Shown: piece after piece, positions 1 through 7,788 of the stretch | Numbering within the stretch: position 1 is the stretch's first letter | Layout of the letters: every line of letters begins with the position of its first letter | Assembly (NCBI GenBank): GCA_028278225.1 | Contig: JANQEU010000079.1 | Coordinates: forward strand, 1-64,000 | DNA from: Cyclobacteriaceae bacterium | GTDB taxonomy: Bacteria > Bacteroidota > Bacteroidia > Cytophagales > Cyclobacteriaceae | Reading direction: 5' to 3' | Length of the DNA: 64,000 nt | The notes under the pieces: model-generated | What the model saw: only the letters and a program-made list of their open reading frames with translations | Told to the model about the DNA's origin: nothing | Database searches by the model: none | Translations under genes and position numbers: made by a program

Positions 1-210
1 GTTAATCTCAAATCGTTAATCTCAAATCGTTAATCTCATATCGCTAATCTCACATCGCTAATCTCACATCGTTAATCTCACATCGTTAATCTCACATCGT
101 TAATCTCACATCGTTAATCTCAAATCGTTAATCTCAAATCGTTAATCTCAAATCGTTAATCTCAAATCGTTAATCATCAATCGTTAATCATCAATCGTTA
201 ATCATCAATT
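1..210. repeat. 14-bp tandem repeat array, left block
   Basis: Fifteen head-to-tail 14-bp units run without spacers from the window edge, so the array may extend further left. The base unit is gttaatctcaaatc. Variants come in blocks: two base units, one ctcatatc variant (29-42), two gctaatctcacatc (43-70), three gttaatctcacatc (71-112), four base units (113-168), then three gttaatcatcaat(c/t) (169-210). Block-wise sharing of variants is what slippage or unequal exchange produces. The same unit returns at 670-720 on the other side of the four-helix-bundle gene, and an inverted ten-base piece (gatgtgagat) lies at 266-275. Confidence 0.95.
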
Positions 211-278
211 CTCTATCTGCCGGTTGAATTCTACCAGGATTTTCGAACAACGATTAACGAAATGAGATGTGAGATGGA

Positions 279-641
279 CTACTTCCTCTTGTTCTTACGA
301 GCTGTTTCAATGCTTTTTACGAATATCGAAATAAGTTCATTATTTTCTTTCATTGCCTTCTTGATATTGGTGTGTGACCGGCAAAGTTTTGCTTTATTCA
401 TGATTTTAAGACACATAAATGTTTCTCTTAATTCCTTTAAGACGACACTCATTTTATGGATAAAGTCCCGTTTTGATTCTGCGCTACGTGCTTCGCCATA
501 ATTGAGAGAAACTGATGTGTCGGATCTGACGATTTGATTCGCAAGATGATTCCCGGATTTCGTGTTTGGTGTTTCATTGACTATCTCAATTATCAAAACT
601 GAAAAATCTACAAGCCGTTCTTCTAAATCATTTTGATCCAT
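279..641 (-). CDS. Four-helix-bundle protein (23S rRNA intervening-sequence protein family)
   Basis: A 120-residue protein of the S23/four-helix-bundle family (related to the proteins encoded in 23S rRNA intervening sequences and to bAvd of retroelements). Visible family marks are the RSDTSVSLNYGEA stretch near residues 39-51, DFIHKM, and KELRET, on a wholly helical profile. The family's molecular role is poorly defined; positively charged surfaces suggest nucleic-acid contact. The gene is flanked on both sides by the 14-bp repeats and no reverse transcriptase, variable-repeat or rRNA sequence is nearby, so it is a free-standing chromosomal copy. ATG start with no clear ribosome-binding site. 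Confidence 0.85.
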   Translation of the reverse strand: MDQNDLEERLVDFSVLIIEIVNETPNTKSGNHLANQIVRSDTSVSLNYGEARSAESKRDFIHKMSVVLKELRETFMCLKIMNKAKLCRSHTNIKKAMKENNELISIFVKSIETARKNKRK

Positions 642-669
642 ATTTAATTCTGTTGATTGAATTCAAATC

Positions 670-720
670 GTTAATCCCAAATCGTTAATCCCAAATCGTT
701 AATCCCAAATCGTTAATCTC
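670..720. repeat. 14-bp tandem repeat array, right block
   Basis: Three full gttaatcccaaatc units (670-711) followed by gttaatctc (712-720), preceded by a partial caaatc. The unit is the same as in the left array with one T-to-C change. The last partial unit enters the neighbouring minus-strand oxygenase gene: the TAA stop of that gene (713-715) is the complement of the tta in the repeat, and its last codons also lie in repeat sequence. Confidence 0.93.
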
Positions 721-1792
721 CATCCACAGCATAGTCATCACCATAATATTTACTGGTGATGCCGGTATGAAATGCTATGGCAGAAATAGGCTCATATTTC
801 GGTTGTCCCAATGACGGAAGTACTTCCAGTATCTCGTCTTCCCAAACATACACAGCCATTGAGATCGTAATCCGTGGTTTATTGTGAAAGGACTTCCCCG
901 AGGGCTTGCTTACCCTGTGTGTGGTAGATGGCAAACGATCATTGGTTATTCGTTGCATATAATCCCCCGTATTCAGGATGATTGCTCCCGGTTCAGGGTT
1001 CAGCCTTATCCATTTACCATTAGACTGGTTATAGACCTGCAATCCGTCAACACTTTGTGCCGGTAAAATGGTAAAGAGATCGACATCTTCATGCCCCAGC
1101 ATTCTGCCGGCACCTGATTCACCATCCTCCTCACTAATCGGCGGGTAATAGTTAAGTCGAAATCCAAAATTTGTTTTTATAAGTTTCTCATCATACAGAT
1201 GGGGATCACAATCCAGATAGGAAAGAATACTTTGCATGATCGGTAAAATCAGCTTTTCGTGAGCCCGGACAACTTCCCTGAAAACAGGTTCAAAGCCCGG
1301 CTTTGGCCAGAAATCTCTTTCAGTGTAAGAAAGATCACCATCCAGATCAAAAGCGCGACGGCAAAATACCCATCCTTCCACCAGATCCGGGTGAATGATG
1401 GTCGTTTCTTTCATGGGGAAATATCCCTGATTGACTGATCCGAATCGTCTGGCCTTATAAGCCATCCGCTCTTCGAAAGTGGTTTCGGTAAAGAGAGATT
1501 CCACAGCTGATTCCGCTTTCGCATACAATTGAGTATTTACGTCGTGACCCGTTAAGACGGCAAATCCAATATCCTCAAGAGCGGTGCCTAACTGCCGGGA
1601 AAAGCGCTGTCTCCCGGTATCCCCTCCCTCAAATAACCGGCGCATATCACAGGTTTGAATCTCATACTCGTCATCGAACACTTCAATCCCGTCGCGTTCA
1701 ACCAACTGATAGTTGTGATCCTTGGTCACGCCTTCATACTTTCTAAAATCCTGGTTGGAGGCATGAATTCCATCAGCTTGTTTGTTACTCAT
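713..1792 (-). CDS. 2-oxoglutarate/Fe(II)-dependent oxygenase, isopenicillin N synthase-like
   Basis: A 359-residue cytosolic enzyme of the IPNS/2OG-Fe(II) oxygenase superfamily. The iron-binding facial triad is visible as H234-x-D236 (in GHEDVD) and H292 (in STTHRVS). R307 followed by T309 stands where the family has R-x-S for 2-oxoglutarate. An N-terminal DIOX_N-like region covers roughly residues 45-160. The substrate cannot be told from sequence; members oxidise amino acids, flavonoids, gibberellins, nucleobases and others. It lies 39 bp downstream of an NSS transporter and an alcohol dehydrogenase on the same strand, suggesting joint handling of an imported small molecule. The C-terminus is supplied by a tandem repeat unit. 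Confidence 0.85.
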   Translation of the reverse strand: MSNKQADGIHASNQDFRKYEGVTKDHNYQLVERDGIEVFDDEYEIQTCDMRRLFEGGDTGRQRFSRQLGTALEDIGFAVLTGHDVNTQLYAKAESAVESLFTETTFEERMAYKARRFGSVNQGYFPMKETTIIHPDLVEGWVFCRRAFDLDGDLSYTERDFWPKPGFEPVFREVVRAHEKLILPIMQSILSYLDCDPHLYDEKLIKTNFGFRLNYYPPISEEDGESGAGRMLGHEDVDLFTILPAQSVDGLQVYNQSNGKWIRLNPEPGAIILNTGDYMQRITNDRLPSTTHRVSKPSGKSFHNKPRITISMAVYVWEDEILEVLPSLGQPKYEPISAIAFHTGITSKYYGDDYAVDGD

Positions 1793-1831
1793 ATCTTCAC
1801 ACTTATCACCTAAAGATAAGATAATTTACCT

Positions 1832-3133
1832 TCAAAGGAGGTTGTTATAGACGTAGCCGATCAGAACCGACAGAAGCATGATCGGAGTCAGCCACTTGAG
1901 CCAAAAGAGGAATAATCTATTATGTTTCAGAAGCGAGCTCTTCTTCAAAATTGTTTTAAGGGTATCAGCATATTTAGTACTCCACATCACACCCACAATC
2001 ACTAAAAGGCTTCCAAAAACCTGCATCCCTGATCCAAATATCAGGTCAAGTGGGGCGATAATGTGTGGGTAGAAACTGCTGAAGTAGACCAGGACTAGCT
2101 GGATGATGAACACAATTAGTATCATATGAAGTTTTGAAACGCTGTCAAATTTGCCCATTATGCTTCGGACAGGTACCTGGTACGCGGCAATAAGTGATAA
2201 GAATGCTACGAAGCTCAGTGAGCCAAGGAATAATGAACCGATCAACCTGCCCTGAGGCATCAGGGAAAATAGTTCAGGAAGCGTTTGAAAGATAAGTGAT
2301 GGGCCCGAGTTGAGGTCCATGCCCATCACCAGGATTGTGGGAATCATAAACAGACTGACTAACAGTGAGGATCCGACATCGCCGAGACTCGTTAGAAAAG
2401 CAGTTTTGGGTATTTCATCTTTTTTTCTCATATAGCCGGCATAAACAATAATGAAAGTCCCACCAAGACCGATTGAGAAGAAGGATTGTCCCAGGGCTGC
2501 AAAAACTTCCGATGGTCCCATTAACGCAAAATCCGGGATAAGGAACTGCCACAATTCCTTTACCGCACCCCGCAATGTCAGGGAAAAGACTATGATATAG
2601 ACGATGGCCAACAGGAAAAACGGCATTATGATCTTGCTTAGCCTTTCGATTCCATCCTTAATCCCCAGGTAAATGACGATCAGGGCCACTGATACCAAAA
2701 CGACATTCAGCGTGTACTGGGTGGAACTTTGAGCCAAAATGCCATTGTAGTTCACAATACTTTCAGATGTGAATCCGTAGGTAATGGAATACCAGGCGGA
2801 AAAGAAAACCCGACCTACAATAACGGCATAGTAAGAGCCCGCTACTGTAATCACTACCAATAGCATATATCCGAAAAATTTCCCGGCAACACCACCAAAT
2901 ACGGATTCAAACGCAGTGACCGTTCCTTTCCCATTCTCTTTCCCGAGTACCATTTCTGCCATCAACGCAGGAAAGGCAAATAACAATGTGAAAATCAGAT
3001 AAATCAGGAGAAACGCACCTCCTCCATAACTGCCCATCATATATGGAAATCGCCAGACATTGCCAAGACCGACAGCCACCCCAATCATGGTCAGGACAGT
3101 GCCGATTCCCGAAGAATATCGATTTTCCGTCAC
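1832..3133 (-). CDS. Sodium-dependent transporter, NSS/SNF family
   Basis: A 433-residue integral inner-membrane protein of the neurotransmitter:sodium symporter family (LeuT fold), importing an amino acid or related solute with Na+. The diagnostic TM1 region GVAVGLGNVWRFPY is present near residues 18-31, with the GGGAF motif after it, and about eleven hydrophobic segments follow, the usual number for short bacterial members. The start is GTG at 3131-3133 and overlaps the TGA of the upstream alcohol dehydrogenase in a GTGA tetranucleotide, so translation is probably coupled. The substrate is not predictable; the neighbouring dehydrogenase and oxygenase are the best clue. Confidence 0.93.
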   Translation of the reverse strand: MTENRYSSGIGTVLTMIGVAVGLGNVWRFPYMMGSYGGGAFLLIYLIFTLLFAFPALMAEMVLGKENGKGTVTAFESVFGGVAGKFFGYMLLVVITVAGSYYAVIVGRVFFSAWYSITYGFTSESIVNYNGILAQSSTQYTLNVVLVSVALIVIYLGIKDGIERLSKIIMPFFLLAIVYIIVFSLTLRGAVKELWQFLIPDFALMGPSEVFAALGQSFFSIGLGGTFIIVYAGYMRKKDEIPKTAFLTSLGDVGSSLLVSLFMIPTILVMGMDLNSGPSLIFQTLPELFSLMPQGRLIGSLFLGSLSFVAFLSLIAAYQVPVRSIMGKFDSVSKLHMILIVFIIQLVLVYFSSFYPHIIAPLDLIFGSGMQVFGSLLVIVGVMWSTKYADTLKTILKKSSLLKHNRLFLFWLKWLTPIMLLSVLIGYVYNNLL

Positions 3134-4173
3134 GAAGAAAACTTATCGATGACCATAATACCTTTCTGACCAAAATTCCCCATTTCAACCAGCGGCTGAA
3201 TTGCTTCTGAAAGGGATATACATTTACTTACCAACAGTGAAGGATTTATCAGATTCTTTTCAAGTAAATCAAAAATTGCAGCATACCGGAAAGCCTGCAT
3301 TCCATGACTACCGATTAATTTCAGTTCATTCGCAATAACCAGATGCATCGGAATTTCCGGAAGGTAATCGGCACCCGCCATCAACCCTATCTGTATATGA
3401 CGTCCTTGTTTTCTGAGTGATTTGATCGAATTAACGCATGTTTCCTTACTTCCCAGTGCATCCACGGACACGTGAGCCCCTCCCTTTGTAAGGTCTTGAA
3501 CGGCCTCAACCACATGGCAATTGGAGGCGTTTATCGCCTGGTCTGCCCCAAGCTTTCCTGCCAGATCCAACGTGTCATTATCAATGTCAATTGCGATGAC
3601 CCTGGCGCCAAGGGCTTTGGCAATCATGATAGCGGATAGTCCTACTCCGCCACAGCCATAGACCGCTATCCATTCGTCCTTTTTCAATTCTGCCTGATCA
3701 GCGATAGCGCGAAAAGAAGTGATAAACCGGCATCCCAAACTTGCCGCATCCACACTGGAAAGGGTATCCGGTAGTTTGACAAGATTATTGTCAGCATATT
3801 CCAGTGCAACAAATTCGGCAAAGGAACCCCACGCCGTAAACCCGGGCTGGAACTGAGTATCGCAAATTTGAGGATTTCCTGATTTGCACCATTCGCATTT
3901 TCCGCATCCGCTGACAAATGGAACTGTTATGCGGTCGCCTGCTTTAAACCTGTTTACATCCCTTCCAACTTCAGTGATTTCACCCACCAGTTCATGGCCC
4001 GGGACATGTGGGAGCCGTATGTCCGGATCATGACCATGCCAGCCATGCCAATCACTCAAACAAAGTCCGCTGGCCAAAACTCTAACCACCACTCCGGTGG
4101 TTGAAGGCGTTGGGTCCGGCACCTCTTCAATTGTCGGTGTTGTTCCAAACGTTTCAAAAATCATCGCCTTCAT
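3130..4173 (-). CDS. Zinc-dependent alcohol dehydrogenase (MDR family)
   Basis: A medium-chain dehydrogenase/reductase of 347 residues when started at the ATG at 4173; the longer reading begins with TTG at 4191 and adds six residues. Structural-zinc cysteines are C90, C93, C96 and C104 (CGKCEWC...C). Catalytic zinc ligands fit C38, H60-E61 (in VPGHE) and C148. The nucleotide-binding loop GCGGVG lies near 173-178, followed by an acidic residue in AIDID, which favours NAD(H). It would oxidise an alcohol to an aldehyde or ketone, or the reverse. It is first in the adh-NSS-oxygenase set. A hairpin lies in the divergent region upstream. Confidence 0.92.
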   Translation of the reverse strand: MKAMIFETFGTTPTIEEVPDPTPSTTGVVVRVLASGLCLSDWHGWHGHDPDIRLPHVPGHELVGEITEVGRDVNRFKAGDRITVPFVSGCGKCEWCKSGNPQICDTQFQPGFTAWGSFAEFVALEYADNNLVKLPDTLSSVDAASLGCRFITSFRAIADQAELKKDEWIAVYGCGGVGLSAIMIAKALGARVIAIDIDNDTLDLAGKLGADQAINASNCHVVEAVQDLTKGGAHVSVDALGSKETCVNSIKSLRKQGRHIQIGLMAGADYLPEIPMHLVIANELKLIGSHGMQAFRYAAIFDLLEKNLINPSLLVSKCISLSEAIQPLVEMGNFGQKGIMVIDKFSS

Positions 4174-4214
4174 CGTACAACTCGCATTCAATTCCTAATT
4201 TAATCTTAGTTTGC

Positions 4215-4241
4215 AATAACAGCCTCAAAAAAGCTGTTATT
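4215..4241. promoter_or_regulatory. Inverted repeat in divergent promoter region
   Basis: Nine-base perfect arms aataacagc (4215-4223) and gctgttatt (4233-4241) with a nine-base A-rich loop lie between the divergent adh (start 4173) and DUF2461 (start 4269) genes. No gene ends here, so a terminator is unlikely and an operator or 5' leader hairpin is the better reading. Function is inferred from position only. Confidence 0.45.
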
Positions 4242-4268
4242 TGGCATCTTTGAAAAATACTCACAGGT

Positions 4269-4940
4269 ATGAAAGAAGTTTTTGATTTTCTGAATGCGTT
4301 AAAGAGCAACAATAACCGTGACTGGTTTATGAACCATAAGCCTGATTATGAGCAGGCTCATGAAACAATGATCTCATTTGCAGAATCACTGATCATCGAA
4401 ATGAATAAACATGATCAGATTAAGCCGACAACGGGAAAAAAGAGCCTTTTTCGCATTTATCGGGATGTGAGATTCTCCAAGGACAAGACACCCTACAAAA
4501 CGTCATGGAATGGCCGGCTCGCCAGAGACACGGATAAACTGAGAGGCGGATATTACTACCATCTTGAGCCCGGCAATACCTTCATCGCCGGTGGTTTCTG
4601 GGGACCAAATGCCCAGGACCTTCTGCATATCCGCAAACAGATCCAGCAGGATTCGGCACCACTCCGGAATGTTTTGAAAGAAAAAAAATTCAGAGATTAT
4701 TTCGGAAAGCTTGAGGGAGAGGTGGTGAAAACTGCCCCAAAAGGATTTTCAAAGGACGATCCTGATATCGATCTGTTGAAACACAAGTCGTTCGTCCTGA
4801 CTCATTATTTCATTGATGAAGAGGCTTATCAAAAGGACTTTGTGAAAAAAATCTCTGCAGGATTTCAGAACATGAGGCCGTTTCTCAACTATATGTCCGA
4901 AATATTAACTACTGACCTCAACGGTATACCTCTGGTTTAG
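4269..4940 (+). CDS. DUF2461 domain-containing protein
   Basis: A 223-residue protein of the DUF2461/TIGR02453 family, a common bacterial and fungal cytosolic family of unknown reaction. Family marks are the N-terminal LNALKSNNNRDWF, the KSLFRIYRDVRFSKDKTPYKT block near residues 57-77, and GGYYYHLEPG near 94-103. Length is normal for the family. It stands alone on the plus strand among minus-strand genes. Its stop TAG (4938-4940) overlaps the TAA of the convergent S41-like gene (4937-4939), with no terminator between them. Confidence 0.9.
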   Translation: MKEVFDFLNALKSNNNRDWFMNHKPDYEQAHETMISFAESLIIEMNKHDQIKPTTGKKSLFRIYRDVRFSKDKTPYKTSWNGRLARDTDKLRGGYYYHLEPGNTFIAGGFWGPNAQDLLHIRKQIQQDSAPLRNVLKEKKFRDYFGKLEGEVVKTAPKGFSKDDPDIDLLKHKSFVLTHYFIDEEAYQKDFVKKISAGFQNMRPFLNYMSEILTTDLNGIPLV

Positions 4941-6529
4941 CGCGTTTTCTGAAACTTCTCTTCCTTTAGCCGGTCCAGCGCCCTTTCCAGCAATAGCACT
5001 TTGTACTGTAGATAGTTATCTCTGGTCACAGGAACCAGTTCATCCACCATAGCCGGATTTCCCTCGAGGATCTGTCCATTGGGTCTGATGGTATGACCTA
5101 TGCTCCACATAAACCTGACCACAGGTTTTTTGCTTATCGGGAAAATAAGATCCTCCTCCCATTCCCAGGTATTGCTATAACCTCCGTCCGGCATCCCCAG
5201 CGTATAGCCCAGGCCATTATCTATAACCATGGAGGCAAACTGGCTCAGGTGAGAACCACCCCAGGGTCCCAGAAAAAGAACAAGTCTACCGGTAAAGGTT
5301 TTTTCATGTGGCTGCATGATCCAATCCGAGTAATGCGGTAGATGCGCACATTTAAAGGGTACATTGTTGCTATATTCCTGACCGGCGGCCAAACCTTTCA
5401 AAACCGGTCCGTGCAGCCACTCCATTACCCAGGTACCATCATCTTGTGCTTCCCGGCCGGACCCGTCCATTGCGTGCTGCCGTGCTGTATATCTCGCAGT
5501 GTACCTGGCGATGAAATCATCGGTAATGTCACTCAATTTAAGGTTACCTCCCGTGGTTTTAAAAGGTTTCGATGTAAGCCGTGATAGCGCATACGCCCCC
5601 TGACTCCCTCCTCTTGCATCGATGGCATCAATGATGAGATCATAATCCAGCATGTTGTTTTTTTCAGCCCAGGCCACCAGTGCATCGGTGGCCTCAGGCA
5701 AATCTCCCCTGAAACCATACAGCCAGATTAACAGGATCTTAATTTTAGTATCAGATGGCCTGTAAAGTTTGAAGCTCTCATATTGAAATGTTTTCACCTC
5801 CTCAAATCCGGGATAGGTACGCAAAACCCTTCCAAAAGCCCATGTCACATTTTTCAAATACGGAAGATCGATCTCATATCTTGATCCGTTCTTTTTCTCA
5901 AGTAATAATTTCAATCTCTCCTGGTAAAAAGAGGGCGGCAGTAAGGTACTCTTGCCTGACAGGTCAAAAGCGACTCGTCTCCAAATATTCTCAATGTTGG
6001 AATACCTTGTATAGACATGAACCTTATCAAGGTATTTATTAAATGACTCATTATTGATCTCAATCAGCTTGTCTCCAATTTCAACGGGTGGTCCACTATT
6101 AACATACCTGTCAATGTTGACTCCATAATCCGAAACAAACAAAAAGTAGTTGTTCCTGTCACTATAATCCGGATGGAAACGAATTGGGGCCTGGCCTGCC
6201 GGGATTTCAGGTAAAACAAGCCCCCCTTCTATTTCAGATATTGAAAGATGCCGGTCAAACCTTGCCGCACTCAATCGTTGTAAGGCATAATAAAGGTCCG
6301 TATCACTTGAAGCATTGATGATATCATCCCGCAGTGACAGCATATTTTTGCGAGGATCCTTACCCAATATCTCTTCCTTGACCGGAGACCATGCCTCCCT
6401 TTCCCAGGTTTTTTCTATGATATAGTTAAATAATGCTTCACGGTCCTCGGGAGTTGAAATATTGGATTGGGCATTACCAAACATCAACGCATAAATCAGA
6501 AAACCACTAAGTATCCCTTTTTTCATCAT
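4937..6529 (-). CDS. Exported S41-like peptidase family protein
   Basis: About 530 residues from the tandem ATG codons at 6529/6526, which give a clean signal peptide (MKKGILSGFLIYALMFGNAQS); the upstream ATG at 6550 would overlap the preceding gene. A PDZ-like region (VEIGDKLIEINNESF, about residues 150-165) is followed by an S41-like fold with DARGGSQGAYALSRL in place of the usual DxRGNxGG, and a C-terminal DELVPVTRDNYLQYKVLLLERAL typical of S41 ends. The catalytic serine is not certain: GGSHLSQF is the best candidate, so it may be a diverged or inactive member. It lies 7 bp after the DAACS symporter, suggesting co-transcription. Confidence 0.65.
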   Translation of the reverse strand: MMKKGILSGFLIYALMFGNAQSNISTPEDREALFNYIIEKTWEREAWSPVKEEILGKDPRKNMLSLRDDIINASSDTDLYYALQRLSAARFDRHLSISEIEGGLVLPEIPAGQAPIRFHPDYSDRNNYFLFVSDYGVNIDRYVNSGPPVEIGDKLIEINNESFNKYLDKVHVYTRYSNIENIWRRVAFDLSGKSTLLPPSFYQERLKLLLEKKNGSRYEIDLPYLKNVTWAFGRVLRTYPGFEEVKTFQYESFKLYRPSDTKIKILLIWLYGFRGDLPEATDALVAWAEKNNMLDYDLIIDAIDARGGSQGAYALSRLTSKPFKTTGGNLKLSDITDDFIARYTARYTARQHAMDGSGREAQDDGTWVMEWLHGPVLKGLAAGQEYSNNVPFKCAHLPHYSDWIMQPHEKTFTGRLVLFLGPWGGSHLSQFASMVIDNGLGYTLGMPDGGYSNTWEWEEDLIFPISKKPVVRFMWSIGHTIRPNGQILEGNPAMVDELVPVTRDNYLQYKVLLLERALDRLKEEKFQKTR

Positions 6530-6536
6530 CAACTCT

Positions 6537-7784
6537 TTATGAGGTTTCATCTAATGCCATATTTTCACTTTCTTTTGGATCCCACTTATAGTCCAATTTG
6601 GAAACAATTGTTGTCGCCACAAGATCACCCATGCAATTGATTGTGGTATTACCCATATCGATCAGGCGGTAGCTTCCCCCGATTATCGCCACTATCTCAA
6701 GCGGCAGGTTAAATGCTTTGGCAAATAACATCGCCGCTACAAAACCTCCCCCCGGTATTCCGGCTGAGCCCTCTGAAATCAGTAACCCCACTAACACGAT
6801 CTGTACCATTTCCGGAAAACTGAACCTGATCCCGGATGCCTGGGCAGTAAATAAAAGAATTGTACCCAGCATTATCGCCGTACCGTCTTTATTGAACTGC
6901 GCACCAATGGGCAATGTGAATGAAAAAATATTTTTAGGCAGTCTGAGTTTCTTTTCCGCTATATCCAGTGAAACTGCAAGGCTTGCAAGGCTGCTGCAGG
7001 TGGCAACAGTTGTTGCATATAATTCCGAGGTGGTCTTCAGAAACCAAAATGGATAAACCCGTCCGATGATTCGCAGAATGGTCATGTAGAAGATGACCAT
7101 AATTGACAGGCCTAAGTATATGGTTAAAATAAACAATGAGAGTGAACCAACAATCTGACTACCGTATTCAGCGAATGTGGCAGCCATAAGCGCACCTAAT
7201 CCAACCGGAGAAGCCTTCAATATCAACTCGACCAGCCGTCGCATCAGATCCGCCATAAAATCAGCGCCCCCCTGAAATTTCGACTTTTTGTCAGCCGGAA
7301 GATTAAGCCCAACGATTCCGAGAAGTACTGCAAACAAAACAATCTGGATCAGGTTCGCTTCCGAGAATGACTGAAAAATGTTTGAAGGAACCATATCTTT
7401 AATTATACTCCACACGTCCGGTATTTGGCCGACATCTGCGGTTGGAACACTTTTGAGATTCATTCCCTCTCCCGCCTTCGTGATTCCCGTCATTGTCAGT
7501 CCGACGGTAATGGCCAGAGCTGTGGAAAACAGATAATATATGATGATCTTGATCCCGGAAGTTCCAAAGTCCTTTACATTTTCAATTGCTCCTAATCCTG
7601 AGAGTAAATTGAAAAAAACCAGTGGTATTGCTCCCATTATCAAAAGGTTCAGAAATATTTCGCCAACGGGTTTGAGGAAGAGTACATTTTCCTTGAAAAT
7701 CAGCCCAAGGACCGCGCCCAGGACCATCCATATTAATACTCTTGTGGCGAATGACAAACCCGTATAGTAGCGCCAGATTGACAT
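6537..7784 (-). CDS. Dicarboxylate/amino acid:cation symporter (DAACS/GltP family)
   Basis: A 415-residue inner-membrane transporter of the GltPh family, which moves glutamate, aspartate or C4-dicarboxylates with Na+ or H+. The HP1/TM7-equivalent block LPIGAQFNKDGTA (near residues 295-307) replaces the classical NMDGT by NKDGT. HP2-region GSAGIPGGGFVAA and the TM8 block RLIDMGNTTINCMGDL are present. Eight transmembrane helices and two hairpins fit the profile. It is 4 bp downstream of an aminotransferase, so uptake of an acidic amino acid or oxoacid and its transamination may be linked. Confidence 0.92.
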   Translation of the reverse strand: MSIWRYYTGLSFATRVLIWMVLGAVLGLIFKENVLFLKPVGEIFLNLLIMGAIPLVFFNLLSGLGAIENVKDFGTSGIKIIIYYLFSTALAITVGLTMTGITKAGEGMNLKSVPTADVGQIPDVWSIIKDMVPSNIFQSFSEANLIQIVLFAVLLGIVGLNLPADKKSKFQGGADFMADLMRRLVELILKASPVGLGALMAATFAEYGSQIVGSLSLFILTIYLGLSIMVIFYMTILRIIGRVYPFWFLKTTSELYATTVATCSSLASLAVSLDIAEKKLRLPKNIFSFTLPIGAQFNKDGTAIMLGTILLFTAQASGIRFSFPEMVQIVLVGLLISEGSAGIPGGGFVAAMLFAKAFNLPLEIVAIIGGSYRLIDMGNTTINCMGDLVATTIVSKLDYKWDPKESENMALDETS

Positions 7785-7788
7785 AAGG

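Noticed and set aside
279-641. Diversity-generating retroelement accessory protein (Avd)
   Set aside because: The fold is related, but there is no reverse transcriptase, template repeat or variable repeat in the surrounding sequence.
1-720. CRISPR array
   Set aside because: Units are 14 bp, directly tandem, with no unique spacers and no cas genes nearby.
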